A DNA stretch of 64,000 bases from Sipunculus nudus. Taxonomy: Eukaryota; Annelida; Sipuncula; Golfingiida; Sipunculidae. The notes beneath the pieces are model-generated. The model saw only the letters and a list, made by a program, of their open reading frames with translations, did not search any database and had not been told where the DNA came from. A program made the position numbers and the translations under genes. This document shows positions 47,223 through 60,662 of this stretch, piece after piece. Location: NCBI GenBank assembly GCA_026874595.1, contig CM049314.1, positions 59,561,300 through 59,625,299 on the forward strand. Reading direction: 5' to 3'. Position 1 is the first letter of the stretch. Each line of letters starts with the position of its first letter.

Positions 47223-48637
47223 GAGCGCTGTGGATGCTCTCGCACGGCAGGCGGGTTCACTTTTTCACGTTTATTAAACTTTTTATTTCTCACCTCTTTG
47301 TATGTTAAACAAACACAAATTCATCCTTTTTTAGTTTTTTAACTTCTTCATATGCATTCGCCATTTTTCACACTATTCTCTTCAAACTTTATTCGACACT
47401 ATCGGAATCAGTAGTTGAAAAATATTCTATTGTTGAACATGTCTGAGTCTCCTGGCTTCTTAAATTTCTTCACTGAATATTTAGGCCAAGCGAGAGTTAT
47501 GTCTTCTGTTCACATATGACTGATGTCATGACTGCTAACCCCCTTTAGTTCATGAAAAATATCTCTGAGCCAGATTTCGATCCAGTGGCTATCGTCGGGC
47601 TCGAGGCGTGGCCGTCCATATGTTTCTACGAACACTTCATTCTTTCTTATCATACGGGAATTCCAAAGGAATCACTCCCTGCTAAACAGGTGACTACAGC
47701 GGTGTTTTACCACTCTCACAAAAGAGAGTCCATTGAGGTATATCAGAGTGGCGGGGTTTTTTTCAGGAGCCGCTACGTAACGCCGTTGAGGATAAAACTT
47801 TAAGATTCCATGAGGATCCAAATATTACGGACATATAACAACGCCTCTCGGCCTTCGAGTGCTTTCATACATAAAATACACTTAACCACACGCAAAACGT
47901 GTCTGTATACTGTCTGAAAATATCCATCATGTTAGAAAACGTTCAGTTATATATAATTCAATGTACGGGAAATTCTCTCAGTTTATTTGTTGAATTTCCT
48001 ACCGCACACAGATAAGTATAATCCCACGGATTATATGCGGCTGTCGACCGTTAAGTTTTGCGAGTAGAGAAAATGGACAGCGGTAAAAAAAACATGAGTG
48101 TAACGTGTTGCTCCATATGGTCACATACATTAGTTTCAGTGAAAATCCGACTCGTCGCCTAATTTTCAGATTCCTGATTTAGCACAGCGAGTTGAGCGAT
48201 ATCGGTTAAACCGAATTGGTGACCACCGCAGTGCATGTCTCTATAGGCCTATGCCTGGGGTCACCACTCAAGCGGCCTGCCAGCCGAACAGAAATACCTA
48301 CTCAGCCGTGTGTTCTATGCTAGGTAAAGTATCGCTTGCTGCCATATTGATGAGCAAAGGAATACCCCGTTCCTTAAATTTCAATGGCTGAATCAGATAC
48401 TTGGCTGAGGGAACTCCAAATTTCCTCGTTGAAAATAGACAATTGTGTTAAATTCATATGGTCAAAATCTTTTCGACAATTTAATTGATATATACTCTTA
48501 CCAGCATGTCAATACTTGTGGTTCGGGGTTTTTGACAACCCGGAATTCGCAGTACTTAACAAAAATATATCATTCTCTTTCCAAATGTACAAGAATAACT
48601 GGGAATTTAAACGGCTCTTAAAACAACCGCTCACGTA

Positions 48638-48709
48638 GCCGTGATCGTATAGTGGTTAGTACTTCTCGTTGTGGCCGAGAGAACCCAGGTTCGAATCCTG
48701 GTCACGGCA
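48638..48709 (+). tRNA. tRNA-His-GTG: tRNA-His (GTG), A type
   Basis: Canonical, duplicate of 32114. Confidence 0.97.
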
Positions 48710-49438
48710 GAGCGCTGTGGATGCTCTCACACGGCAGGCGGTTTCACATTTTTTGTAAAAGTACACCTGCTGACGTCAATTGGTCTGCACCCGGGAAACA
48801 TAATTTTACATTTACATTGCTTCCGCATTTGTCACTAAACCAAACCTCAATGAGCTTTACTTATCTCCTGAAGGAAGGACAAATTAATCCCACTTATTAA
48901 CACTGCCTCGATATAGTGTTTTCTTTCAAACAAGTCAAATACACGGTGAATGTTGGTAATGACCACTCTTTCGATTATCACTGACAACAATCGATTTCAA
49001 TTAAAAACGCGGGTTTACAAAATTGTCTTTTTATTACCCTGACTGTTAATGTCTCTTCAATGGCCTTTCAGACTATGATCAGTTCCATCAAATTCACTGA
49101 AACATAGTACATGAATTCCTATCAAATATTTAATTTCCCCCTAAAATTTAAAATAACTATTCCTATCAGTCTGAATTAAAAAAATGACCCAAAGTAGCAG
49201 GGCATTGATAGAAATAGAAATTAGTTACTACCCGTTACTGCTGGAATATATGTATTAATGGATACATAAATATTCAGAAAAATGCTGTTGCTCACGCAAA
49301 CAGAAAACAACACGACTACTGCACGCATGATTAATTGACGAGATTTCATAACGTCCAATTCTCTTGTGTTGGCCGCTCCGGACACGAATGGCTGCACAGC
49401 TCGGGTTCCCGAGCACTTTGGAGACACCCGCTCACTTA

Positions 49439-49510
49439 GCCGTGATCGTATAGTGGTTAGTACTTCTCGTTGTGGCCGAGACAACCCAGGTTCGAATCCT
49501 GGTCACGGCA
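49439..49510 (+). tRNA. tRNA-His-GTG: tRNA-His (GTG), B type
   Basis: Canonical, duplicate of 32915 with the same mosaic flank. Confidence 0.97.
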
Positions 49511-50925
49511 GAGCGCTGTGGATGCTCTCGCACGGCAGGCGGGTTCACTTTTTCACGTTTATTAAACTTTTTATTTCTCACCTCTTTGTATGTTAAACAA
49601 ACACAAATTCATCCTTTTTTAGTTTTTTAACTTCTTCATATGCATTTGCCATTTTTCACACTATTCTTTTCAAACTTTATTCGACACTATCGGAATCAGT
49701 AGTTGAAAAATATTCTATTGTTGAACATGTCTGAGTCTCCTGGCTTCTTAAATTTCTTCACTGAATATTTAGGCCAAGCGAGAGTTATGTCTTCTGTTCA
49801 CATATGACTGATGTCATGACTGCTAACCCCCTTTAGTTCATGAAAAATATCTCTGAGCCAGATTTCGATCCAGTGGCTATAGTCGGGCTCGAGGCGTGGC
49901 CGTCCATATGTTTCTACGAACACTTCATTCTTTCTTATCATACGGGAATTCCAAAGGAATCACTCCCTGCTAAACAGGTGACTACAGCGGTGTTTTACCA
50001 CTCTCACAAAACAGAGTCCATTGAGGTATATCAGAGTGGCGGGGTTTTTTTCAGGAGCCGCTACGTAACGCCGTTGAGGATAAAACTTTAAGATTCCATG
50101 AGGATCCAAATATTTCCGACATATAACAACGCCTCTCGGCCTTCGAGTGCTTTCATACATAAAATACACTTAACCACACGCAAAACGTGTCTGTATACTG
50201 TCTGAAAATATCCATCATGTTAGAAAACGTTCAGTTATATATAATTCAATGTACGGGAAATTCTCTCAGTTTATTTGTTGAATTTCCTACCGCACACAGA
50301 TAAGTATAATCCCACGGATTATATGCGGCTGTCGACCGTTAAGTTTTGCGAGTAGAGAAAATGGACAGCGGTAAAAAAAACATGAGTGTAACGTGTTGCT
50401 CCATATGGTCACATACATTAGTTTCAGTGAAAATCTGACTCGTCGCCTAATTTTCAGATTCCTGATTTAGCACAGCGAGTTGAGCGATATCGGTTAAACC
50501 GAATTGGTGACCACCGCAGTGCATGTCTCTATAGGCCTATGCCTGGGGTCACCACTCAAGCGGCCTGCCAGCCGAACAGAAATACCTACTCAGCCGTGTG
50601 TTCTATGCTAGGTAAAGTATCGCTTGCTGCCATATTGATGAGCAAAGGAATACCCCGTTCCTTAAATTTCAATGGCTGAATCAGATACTTGGCTGAGGGA
50701 ACTTCAAATTTCCTCGTTGAAAATAGACAATTGTGTTAAATTCATATGGTCAAAATCTTTTCGACAATTTAATTGATATATACTCTTACCAGCATGTCAA
50801 TACTTGTGGTTCGGGGTTTTTGACAACCCGGAATTCGCAGTACTTAACAAAAATATATCATTCTCTTTCCAAATGTACAAGAATAACTGGGAATTTAAAC
50901 GGCTCTTAAAACAACCGCTCACGTA

Positions 50926-50997
50926 GCCGTGATCGTATAGTGGTTAGTACTTCTCGTTGTGGCCGAGAGAACCCAGGTTCGAATCCTGGTCACGGCA
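50926..50997 (+). tRNA. tRNA-His-GTG: tRNA-His (GTG), A type
   Basis: Canonical, duplicate of 34402. Confidence 0.97.
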
Positions 50998-51726
50998 GAG
51001 CGCTGTGGATGCTCTCACACGGCAGGCGGTTTCACATTTTTTGTAAAAGTACACCTGCTGACGTCAATTGGTCTGCACCCGGGAAACATAATTTTACATT
51101 TACATTGCTTCCGCATTTGTCACTAAACCAAACCTCAATGAGCTTTACTTATCTCCTGAAGGAAGGACAAATTAATCCCACTTATTAACACTGCCTCGAT
51201 ATAGTGTTTTCTTTCAAACAAGTCAAATACACGGTGAATGTTGGTAATGACCACTCTTTCGATTATCACTGACAACAATCGATTTCAATTAAAAACGCGG
51301 GTTTACAAAATTGTCTTTTTATTACCCTGACTGTTAATGTCTCTTCAATGGCCTTTCAGACTATGATCAGTTCCATCAAATTCACTGAAACATAGTACAT
51401 GAATTCCTATCAAATATTTAATTTCCCCCTAAAATTTAAAATAACTATTCCTATCAGTCTGAATTAAAAAAATGACCCAAAGTAGCAGGGCATTGATAGA
51501 AATAGAAAGTAGTTACTACCCGTTACTGCTGGAATATATGTATTAATGGATACATAAATATTCAGAAAAATGCTGTTGCTCACGCAAACAGAAAACAACA
51601 CGACTACTGCACGCATGATTAATTGACGAGATTTCATAACGTCCAATTCTCTTGTGTTGGCCGCTCCGGACACGAATGGCTGCAGAGCTCGGGTTCCCGA
51701 GCACTGTGGAGACACCCACTCACTTA

Positions 51727-51798
51727 GCCGTGATCGTATAGTGGTTAGTACTTCTCGTTGTGGCCGAGACAACCCAGGTTCGAATCCTGGTCACGGCA
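51727..51798 (+). tRNA. tRNA-His-GTG: tRNA-His (GTG), B type
   Basis: Canonical body with the CCCACTCACTTA leader, duplicate of 35203. Confidence 0.97.
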
Positions 51799-53264
51799 GA
51801 GCGCTGTGGATGCTCTCGCACGGCAGGCGGGTTCACTTTTTCACGTTTATTAAACTTTTTATTTCTCACCTCTTTGTATGTTAAACAAACACAAATTCAT
51901 CCTTTTTTAGTTTTTTAACTTCTTCATATGCATTCGCCATTTTTCACACTATTCTCTTCAAACTTTATTCGACACTATCGGAATCAGTAGTTGAAAAATA
52001 TTCTATTGTTGAACATGTCTGAGTCTCCTGGCTTCTTAAATTTCTTCACTGAATATTTAGGCCAAGCGAGAGTTATGTCTTCTGTTCACATATGACTGAT
52101 GTCATGACTGCTAACCCCCTTTAGTTCATGAAAAATATCTCTGAGCCAGATTTCGATCCAGTGGCTATCGTCGGGCTCGAGGCGTAGCCGTCCATATGTT
52201 TCTACGAACACTTCATTCTTTCATATCATACGGGAATTCCAAAGGAATCACTCCCTGCTAAACAGGTGACTACAGCGGTGTTTTACCACTCTCACAAAAG
52301 AGAGTCCATTGAGGTATATCAGAGTGGCGGGGTTTTTTTCAGGAGCCGCTACGTAACGCCGTTGAGGATAAAACTTAAGATTCCATGAGGATCCAAATAT
52401 TTCCGACATATAACAACGCCTCTCGGCCTTCGAGTGCTTTCATACATAAAATACACTTAACCACACGCAAAACGTGTCTGTATACTGTCTGAAAATATCC
52501 ATCATGTTAGAAAACATTCAGTTATATATAATTCAGTGTACGGGAAATTCTTCCAGTTTATTTGTTGAATTTCCTACCGCACACAGATAAGTATAATCCC
52601 ACGGATTATATGCGGTTGTCGACCGTTAAGTTTTGCGAGTAGAGAAAATGGACAGCGGTAAAAAAAAAACATGAGTGTAACGTGTGGCTCCATATGGTCA
52701 CATACATTAGTTTCAGTGAAAATCTGACTCGTCGCCTAATTTTCAGATTCCTGATTTAGCACAGCGAGTTGAGCGATATCGGTTAAACCGAATTGGTGAC
52801 CACCGCAGTGCATGTCTCTTTGGGCCTATGCCTGGGGTCACCACTCAAGCGGCCTGCCAGCCGAACAGAAATACCTACTCAGCCGTGTGTTCTGTGCTAG
52901 GTAAAGTATCGCTTGCTGCCATATTGATGAGCAAAGGAATACCCCGTTCCTTAAATTTCAATGGCTGAATCAGATACTTGGCTGAGGGAACTCCAAATTT
53001 CCTCGTTGAAAATAGACAATTGTGTTAAATTCATATGGTCAAAATCTTTTCGACAATTTAATTGATATATACTCTTACCAGCATGTCAATACTTGTGGTT
53101 CGGTGTTTTTGACAACCCGGAATTCGCAGTACTTTACAAAAATATATCATTCTCTTTCCAAATGTACAAGTATAACTGGGAATTTAAACGGCTCTTAAAA
53201 CAACCGCTCACGTAGCCGTGATCGTATAGTGGTTAGTACTTCTCGTTGTGGCCGAGAGAACCCA

Positions 53265-53297
53265 CACTGTTAAAAGTTGCACGTAAAATAACGGTGC
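53265..53297 (+). repeat. Left terminal inverted repeat of transposon copy 2
   Basis: Identical to 36741-36773. Confidence 0.9.
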
Positions 53298-54616
53298 TTT
53301 GCACCGGCAGCAAAGTTGACAGTGCAATGCACCGTTATTTTACGTGCATAGAAATAACGCAGTGCGTTAAATAACGTCGCATTGCACCGTAATTTTACAG
53401 CGCTTTGGGACGTAAATAAACGGCGCTTAGCCACGGGAAATAACGGGCATCTGTTATTTTACGGGACAATATGCCGTTATTTTACAGTGCTAAGAGACGT
53501 GAATAAACAGTGATTTAAACTGGAATCAGGGCATTGCACCGTTATTTCACGGTGCTTTGATATGTAGAATAACAAAACATTGTTACTTTAATAAATAACA
53601 GTGCTTTGCACTTGGAGCTAGACACTGTTACAGGTTTCCATAATCTTTCTCAAAACGTTTCTGTCTTGTCACTCCGGACGAACCCTTTATTTGTATCTGT
53701 GTACTTCAGGTTTCTCATAACATGTTTTTTAGATTTTACCAGTAAAAATATTACGAACGAAGTCAGACCTCCTTATGATGATAGAGTTGTAACTTTCTGT
53801 TTGACAGTCAAGTGTCCCGAAAATCAAATCAGGATATCCACAGAGGGAAATGCATCTTGGCTAATTTGGGAAATGGCATTAAAAATGCATGCTCACACAT
53901 AATATCACACCACTTCTTTATTGTATGAAATATTCAACAGGTCATCAACATGTACAACACGTGTACTTAATGTATATAGTTATTCAGATTATACTGATCT
54001 TCCAAAAGGCATCATTAGGAAGCAAACATATTAAAACATTTTGACCACACTGCCTGGCAGTTAAATCGTCTCCAACTAAACGTATAACATTTGGCAATTA
54101 GTGCAATATTATTATGATTACTATTATGAATGCTGTGTGTAATCTCATTAAGGTTGCTGATCTTTTTAACAATAGGGCCCAAATCTATTTATAATGTATC
54201 TTTGAAAAATAGATAAAAGTGCATCAGTAAATTTATAGTGTTGTAAATTAATGGTATCTTTAAAGTAAAAGATGGTCAGAACACAAGTCAAACAATTGAA
54301 ATGGATTTAACTTATATGTCACCAAATCTTTCTACAGTAAAGGCATCTACTTTGTGTGAAGCTTCTGATAATGAATTCCAAAATAAAGGTCCTTGGTAAA
54401 TAAATGATTTTTGCATCAATTAAATTCGAACTGGAGGGAGTTGAAGAGAATGCCTACACTGTAACAAGGGTGCAAATGTAAACGTTTTTCCATTAAAAAT
54501 AATAAGATAATTACCTGATTTAATTAAGGTACTTAAACACAAGAATATTAAAAGTGAAATAGTCGTTAACTGATATTTCCTATATTGTTGAATATATTAT
54601 AGAGGAAAATGCAGCA
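53298..54616. other. Subterminal repeats and AT-rich interior, copy 2
   Basis: Matches 36774-38092: motif cluster to about 53619, then AT-rich DNA with no supported gene. Confidence 0.6.
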
Positions 54617-54880
54617 TTAAAACATTAAATCTGACCAACAAGCTCTATTGACAGTGGGAGGGCAGTTAGAGGTGCATTCAATGACCCCAAAATCAAGAAA
54701 CCTGAAGGTCTTTTTAGTCCCTTGGGATACTCCAGGGTAAATATCCAAAATGACGCATAGCAAGCCTCCAGTGGAAGTAGAAATAACTTGCATGGGTTGA
54801 GTTTCTGGCCATCCACCATATGTTACACTGATGTTACAGTCCCCATCTTGAACATTCACAGGTGTTGGAGATCTCATTCC
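54617..54880 (-). CDS. Exon-like segment, terminal exon candidate (copy 2)
   Basis: Duplicate of 38093-38356 with an identical 87-codon frame and acceptor. Preservation here reflects the recent duplication and says nothing about selection. Confidence 0.38.
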   Translation of the reverse strand, partial: GMRSPTPVNVQDGDCNISVTYGGWPETQPMQVISTSTGGLLCVILDIYPGVSQGTKKTFRFLDFGVIECTSNCPPTVNRACWSDLMF

Positions 54881-55743
54881 CTGCATACAAAATAATAAAC
54901 AGAAAAGAGAGATTGTAAATGTAAGAAACATGAGAGAAATATGCAAGACTATAGTTCAGTGCAATTATCCCTTTAATTTTTATATTTTTTTAGATTTTTT
55001 TCAAAGTCTGACGCTCTATCAATTTACATTACAGAAAATAAACTTTTGTTCTTTCTTCACAAAATTCAAACAATAACTACAAAAATAGTTTTCTTATGGT
55101 CAATGGGAACCTTAAGAAGTGAAAATAATTATACATTATTATATCAAATATATCTTTACATTTACATTACACTTTTGAATGTTCACACCTGATCGTATAT
55201 GAAAGCTTATGGAAAAAAATACATGATTTGATGATTTAATTATGAAATGTCCTTTTCCAGAATGATTTCTACCGACAATAGACCTGACGATGTATTTTTA
55301 AAGGCACAAATGAAAGTATGTGTAAATATGAAGTAATTAACAGTAAGGCTATGGGCCTGGATTTTATTTATTGTAACTGTAAATAATTATATTATGAATA
55401 TTTAATAACCAGAATATCTGCAATGTTTTATAGGGAGTAATATAATATAAAGTTCCAAACTGCATACAATTAAAAAAAATAGCCAATAATCAGCAGGTTT
55501 GACAAATGACACTGTAAGGTTAGAGATGGTCAGGTTAGCGTGGCTCAGCTCCAAGCAGCAAGCCAAAAAGTTTATTAGAATAAAAATGAATGGAGAGAAT
55601 GAGAAACAGGCAGGCGAATTTAGCTCAGCATCACTGCTAATGTTCAATATGTAAGATACTTGTTTCACAGATTATTAAACTCATCAGCTTATTCAAATTG
55701 CCATGGACTTTACAAAAGAAAATATGATCAAATTCAAACTTAC

Positions 55744-55926
55744 CTTGGTGTACCTTTTCTGCATTGTTCTCTGCTAGGAATTTACCCTGCAACTGCTTGC
55801 CAGTGTAGTTGTGCACCTTGCACATCTTGCATTTGTACTTTGTTCACAGCTCTAAGTTTGGTAAGGCGTGGAACATTTACGTCATCTTTCCTCTAATCAT
55901 TGATGCATGTATAGCTCTCTGAACAC
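55744..55926 (-). pseudogene. Exon-like segment with broken frame (copy 2)
   Basis: Duplicate of 39220-39402, with the same splice borders and the same stops. Confidence 0.3.
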
Positions 55927-56813
55927 CTGCACAAGTAGAACAAATTCTAGGAGTATATAAAAACAGAACTGATAAACATGTAACCAACGAAAGACAATAT
56001 CAGCACCAGGCATATTAATAATATTTACAAAGTGCAGGTATATAAATTAATAAACAAAAGTGCTATATTGCATATAAAAATAGTAAATATTGGGTCAACA
56101 AATGTTTTTACTCAGTGTATAAACAGAAAGGTGCAAAAACAGCATCACATGTGTACAAGGATTTATAAATAGGAAGCAATATATGCAGTACAGCCTTTAT
56201 ATTACAAAATGATGTAACATTTGTAATTGCATTTACATATACTAGCTATTATAATATAACAAGGGCTACAGGCATAATGCAAACCTGCGTAATCTTTCCG
56301 GGTTCCCTGATGATAAACTTGACTATTATTTGAAAAGTTATTATTTTTTAAGGTGTGACAAGTACATGTATAAAGCAAGTACTACCAATTTTGAATCTTA
56401 GTACAAGTATAAATGCGCTCAGTCTGATGCATACTGATGGATGAGATGTGGTATACCCCATTACAAAGGCCTATATGTGAGTGAGGGAGTGTAAAAAAAT
56501 CCCATCCAACCCACATTATGAAAGGAAACTGCAACCCTGTACAACAGAGTTGGGGGGGGGGGGTGTCTCTGGCAAATTTTTAGTTGAGCAAACCTGGACA
56601 TTACAGATGGTTTCACTAGGCCTTGCTAGAACAATTTGTGTGTGTGTGTGGGGGGGGGATCAATGAGCTATGTTTTCCAACAAAAGTTCAATAACTTTAG
56701 TACTGGTATCAGTGAACGACAGTGACAGAGGTGGTGTCTTCCCTGTAGCTCAAATGACTTACAGTCAGCTGAGCTAAAAAGGCAGTATATTATTATGTGA
56801 TGTTTAAACTTAC

Positions 56814-56906
56814 ATAATTCCTATTCTTAAGAAATAGGAAAGTTGCCATGATGATATCCAAATCTTCTTTGAATTTGCCACACTGATGGAAATGCTTGAC
56901 CATTTT
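56814..56906 (-). CDS. Exon-like segment with candidate start codon (copy 2)
   Basis: Duplicate of 40290-40382. It has the same AAAATGG start context and GTAAGT donor. Confidence 0.38.
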
Positions 56907-57279
56907 CTGAAAACATAAACAGTATTTGGCTGTGCCTTAGCAGCCTTAATTTTCAGGCTCTCTCTCCCCCTCTCTCTCTCTCAAAAAGACTGGCTAAAAT
57001 GTTAGCACTTTGGCTAGCATGGTATGTTTTTTTTCTTCTAAAACATGTTAAGAAATTTAGGAAATTGTCTCAAAGCTGTTAATTATTTGTTTAGTTTGTG
57101 TTTACTCTCTGTTTAAGCATCTGTTAAAAATATTTTAAAAAAAATAAAAAGACTTTGATATCTTAATTTCTCTGGTTGACATGTAAGTGGGAAAACCTTA
57201 TTCAAGGCCTCATTTAAAATCTAGTAAATAAATAATTCAAAACTGTTTTCAGTGGTGCCTTTACCAATATTTCACCTTT

Positions 57280-57284
<5 letters not shown>

Positions 57285-57332
<48 letters not shown>
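57285..57332. repeat. (AT)24 microsatellite (copy 2)
   Basis: Same 48-bp length as at 40761-40808. Confidence 0.97.
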
Positions 57333-57334
<2 letters not shown>

Positions 57335-58037
57335 CATGTATATTTATACCATTCATGCATGATATACACCCAGACATGGCCAGGTGTGTGTGTTAGTGGG
57401 TCGGAGGGGGGGGGGGGGGTTTGCTTCCTTTTTCCTAATTGGCAATTCCCTGAAACTAAAAAAGCCTTTATCATTAATGATAAACATTGGCATCAATGCA
57501 GGGAATGGGGGTTATATATCCCCCCTCCCCACTTTTTTAACAAGGGGGGATTGGTCAATGTAATCATCCCCAACACTGATATTGAGCAAGTATAACAATT
57601 ACTTTTATATATTGGACATGTAATATATTATTAATTAGAAAACTTGACTTTGTTTCCATTTCTGAGTTAACTGAAATATAAGGTTATCTAATAATCTAAA
57701 CATGGTTTAGAGTTGACATTTAATGGAAACATAAAACCTGCACTTAATTAATATATAATATCAACATCACACAAATGTCACACATTATAAAAGGTGTATA
57801 TATATAATATATATACACATATATACATAATATATATTTCCATTTCAATCACTCTTCTACCCCTGCCAGTGACAGTCGCCCCCCCCCCCCCCCCCCCCAA
57901 CTGAGGGAACACACGAACGAGACTGGCCTCGTACCACTATACCATTACCAACGTACACTATACACCAGTATTAGAATAACAACTAACACAGTAAACAGGT
58001 TTATGCCTACATATTAAAGAAGAACATTTTACCAATG

Positions 58038-58203
58038 AAGATGCTGGGTAACTTCTGCGACTTTCAGCAGCCAGCAGACGGACAAAAATGGCTCCTCTTC
58101 CCGCCGTGGAGTCAAAAGATCCAGGATGTTGACGTCATGAGTGGCCCCGCTGATCACATGACGCGCGGTTTATTTCATCTGTACCGTCTCCTTTACACAC
58201 GTG
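58038..58203 (-). promoter_or_regulatory. Promoter-like block in transposon copy 2
   Basis: Duplicate of 41505-41670. The CRE TGACGTCA is at 58130-58137. Confidence 0.4.
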
Positions 58204-58306
58204 TCACACCATTTTCACAGACGCTCATCATTTTACGTTGCATTTGCGCGTTATTCAACGCACAAGAGCGTCTACATTGCAAAGCGGCGTAAATTTACAG
58301 TCTTAT

Positions 58307-58338
58307 GCGCCGTTATTTTACGGTAATTTTTAACAGTG
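58307..58338 (-). repeat. Right terminal inverted repeat of transposon copy 2
   Basis: Identical to 41774-41805. Confidence 0.9.
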
Positions 58339-58362
58339 CAGGTTCGAATCCTGGTCACGGCA

Positions 58363-60590
58363 GAGCGCTGTGGATGCTCTCGCACGGCAGGCGGATTCAC
58401 ATTTTTTGTAAAAGTACACCTGCTGACGTCAATTGGTCTGCACCCGGGAAACATAATTTTACATTTGCATTGCTTCCGCATTTGTCACTAAACCAAACCT
58501 CAATGAGCTTTACTTATCTCCTGAAGGAAGGACAAATTAATCCCACTTATTAACACTGCCTCGATATAGTGTTTTCTTTCAAACAAGTCAAATACACGGT
58601 GAATGTTGGTAATGACCACTCTTTCGATTATCACTGACAACAATCGATTTCAATTAAAAACGCGGGTTTACAAAATTGTCTTTTTATTACCCTGACTGTT
58701 AATGTCTCTTCAATGGCCTTTCAGACTATGATCAGTTCCATCAAATTCACTGAAACATAGTGATGAAGTACATGAATTCCTATCAAATATTTAATTTCCC
58801 CCTAAAATTTAAAATAACTATTCCTATCAGTCTGAATTTAAAAAAAATGACCCAAAGTAGCAGGGCATTGATAGAAATAGAAAGTAGTTACTACCCGTTA
58901 CTGCTGGAATATATGTATTAATGGATACATAAATACTCAGAAAAATTCTGTTGCTCACGCAAACAGAAACCAACACGACTCCGGCACGCATGATTAATTG
59001 ACGAGATTTCATAACGTCCAATTCTCTTGTGTTGGCCGCTCCGGACACGAATGGCTGCAGAGCTCGGGTTCCCGAGCACTTTGGAGACACCCGCACACTT
59101 AGCCGTGATCGTATAGTGGTTAGTACTTCTCGTTGTGGCCGAGACAACCCAGGTTCGAATCCTGGTCACGGCAGAGCGCTGTGGATGCTCTCGCACGGCA
59201 GGCGGGTTCACTTTTTCACGTTTATTAAATTTTTTATTTCTCACCTCTTTGTATGTTAAACAAACACAAATTCATCCTTTTTTAGTTTTTTAACTTCTTC
59301 ATATGCATTCGCCATTTTTCACACTATTCTCTTCAAACTTTATTTGACACTATCGGAATCAGTAGTTGAAAAATATTCTATTGTTGAACATGTCTGAGTC
59401 TCCTGGCTTCTTAAATTTCTTCACTGAATATTTAGGCCAAGCGAGATTTATGTCTTCTGTTCACATATGACTGATGTCATGTCTGCTAACCCCCTTTAGT
59501 TCATGAAAAATCTCTCTGAGCCAGATTTCGATCCAGTGGCTATCGTCGGGCTCGAGGCGTGGCCGTCCATATGTTTCTACGAACACTTCATTCTTTCTTA
59601 TCATATGGGAATTCCAAAGGAATCACTCCCTGCTAAACAGGTGACTACAGCGGTGTTTTACCACTCTCACAAAAGAGAGTCCATTGAGGTATATCAGAGT
59701 GGCGGGTTTTTTTTCAGGAGCCGCTACGTAACGCCGTTAAGGATAAAACTTTAAGATTCCATGAGGATCCAAATATTACGGACATATAACAACGCCTCTC
59801 GGCCTTCGAGTGCTTTCATACATAAAATACACTTAACCACACGCAAAACGTGTCTGTATACTGTCTGAAAATATCCATCATGTTAGAAAACATTTAATTA
59901 TATATAATTCAGTGTACGGGAAATTCTCTCAGTTTATTTGTTGAATTTCCTACCGCACACAGATAAGTATAATCCCACGGATTATATGCGCCTGTCGACC
60001 GTTAAGTTTTGCGAGTAGAGAAAATGGACAGCGGTAAAAAACATGAGTGTAACGTGTGGCTCCATATGGTCACATGGAAACATTAGTTTCAGTGAAAATC
60101 TGACTCGTCGCCTAATTTTCAGATTCCTGATTTAGCACAGCGAGTTGAGCGATATCGGTTAAACCGAATTGGTGACCACCGCAGTGCATGTCTCTATGGG
60201 CCTATGCATGGGGTCACCACTCAAGCGGCCTGCCAGCCGAACAGAAATACCTACTCAGCCGTGTGTTCTATGCTAGGTAAAGTATCGCTTGCTGCCATAT
60301 TGATGAGCAAAGAAATACCCCGTTACTTAAATTTCAATGGCTGAATCAGATACTTGGCTGAGGGAACTCCAAATTTCCTCGTTGAAAATAGACAATTGTG
60401 TTAAATTCATATGGTCAAAATCTTTTCGATAATTTAATTGATATATACTCTTACCAGCATGTCAATACTTGTGGTTCGGGGTTTTTGACAACCCGGAATT
60501 CGCAGTACTTAACAAAAATATATCATTCTCTTTCCAAATGTACAAGAATAACTGGGAATTTAAACGGCTCTTAAAACAACCGCTCACGTA
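58363..60590 (+). repeat. Monomer 22, part right of transposon copy 2
   Basis: It appears to be the original right flank of the insertion. It differs from monomer 17 after about 58880 (GAAAGTAG, CATAAATACTC, CACATGGAAACATTAG). Confidence 0.85.
59102..59173 (+). tRNA. tRNA-His-GTG: tRNA-His (GTG), B type
   Basis: Canonical gene body. The leader reads CCGCACACTTA. It sits in monomer 22, which lies right of transposon copy 2 and differs from its positional counterpart at 42569. Confidence 0.97.
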
Positions 60591-60662
60591 GCCGTGATCG
60601 TATAGTGGTTAGTACTTCTCGTTGTGGCCGAGAGAACCCAGGTTCGAATCCTGGTCACGGCA
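60591..60662 (+). tRNA. tRNA-His-GTG: tRNA-His (GTG), A type
   Basis: Canonical A gene. It is followed after only 332 bp by another A-type copy, in place of a B gene 737 bp away. Confidence 0.97.

Larger units (their letters stand above)
46342..48637 (+). repeat. Monomer 19
   Basis: 2296 bp, copy of monomer 14. Confidence 0.9.
48638..50925 (+). repeat. Monomer 20
   Basis: 2288 bp, copy of monomer 15 with all its private changes. Confidence 0.9.
50926..53214 (+). repeat. Monomer 21
   Basis: 2289 bp, copy of monomer 16, including the TAG in the 83-codon frame (52186). Confidence 0.9.
41806..53264 (+). repeat. Tandem tRNA-His array, middle block
   Basis: This block lies between the two transposon copies. 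It holds the right part of the split monomer 17, complete monomers 18-21 and the first 50 bp of monomer 22. Monomers 18-21 match monomers 13-16 at an offset of 16524 bp, including private variants such as a T at position 42 of one B gene. Confidence 0.98.
53265..58338. mobile_element. CACTA/EnSpm-like DNA transposon, copy 2 (5074 bp)
   Basis: Same element as copy 1, 9 bp longer. Compared with copy 1: G12 at 56552-56563 (13 in copy 1), one more GT unit and one fewer G near 56638-56658, G14 at 57406-57419 (12), an extra T near 57436, and C20 at 57879-57898 (14). Reading frames of 62 to 109 codons are identical in the two copies. Confidence 0.85.
53215..58362 (+). pseudogene. tRNA-His (GTG) A gene split by a transposon, copy 2
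   Basis: The 5' part is 53215-53264 and the 3' part 58339-58362, with the same break and CA duplication as at 36691-41829. The identical insertion point shows that the pair arose by duplication, not by two independent insertions. Confidence 0.96.
42315..58847 (+). repeat. 16.5-kb segmental duplication, copy 2
   Basis: This is the second copy. It is 9 bp longer than copy 1. The length change is explained by poly-G, GT and poly-C tracts plus one extra T near 57436. I saw no other difference in the stretches compared, so the duplication is very recent or an assembly product. Confidence 0.9.
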
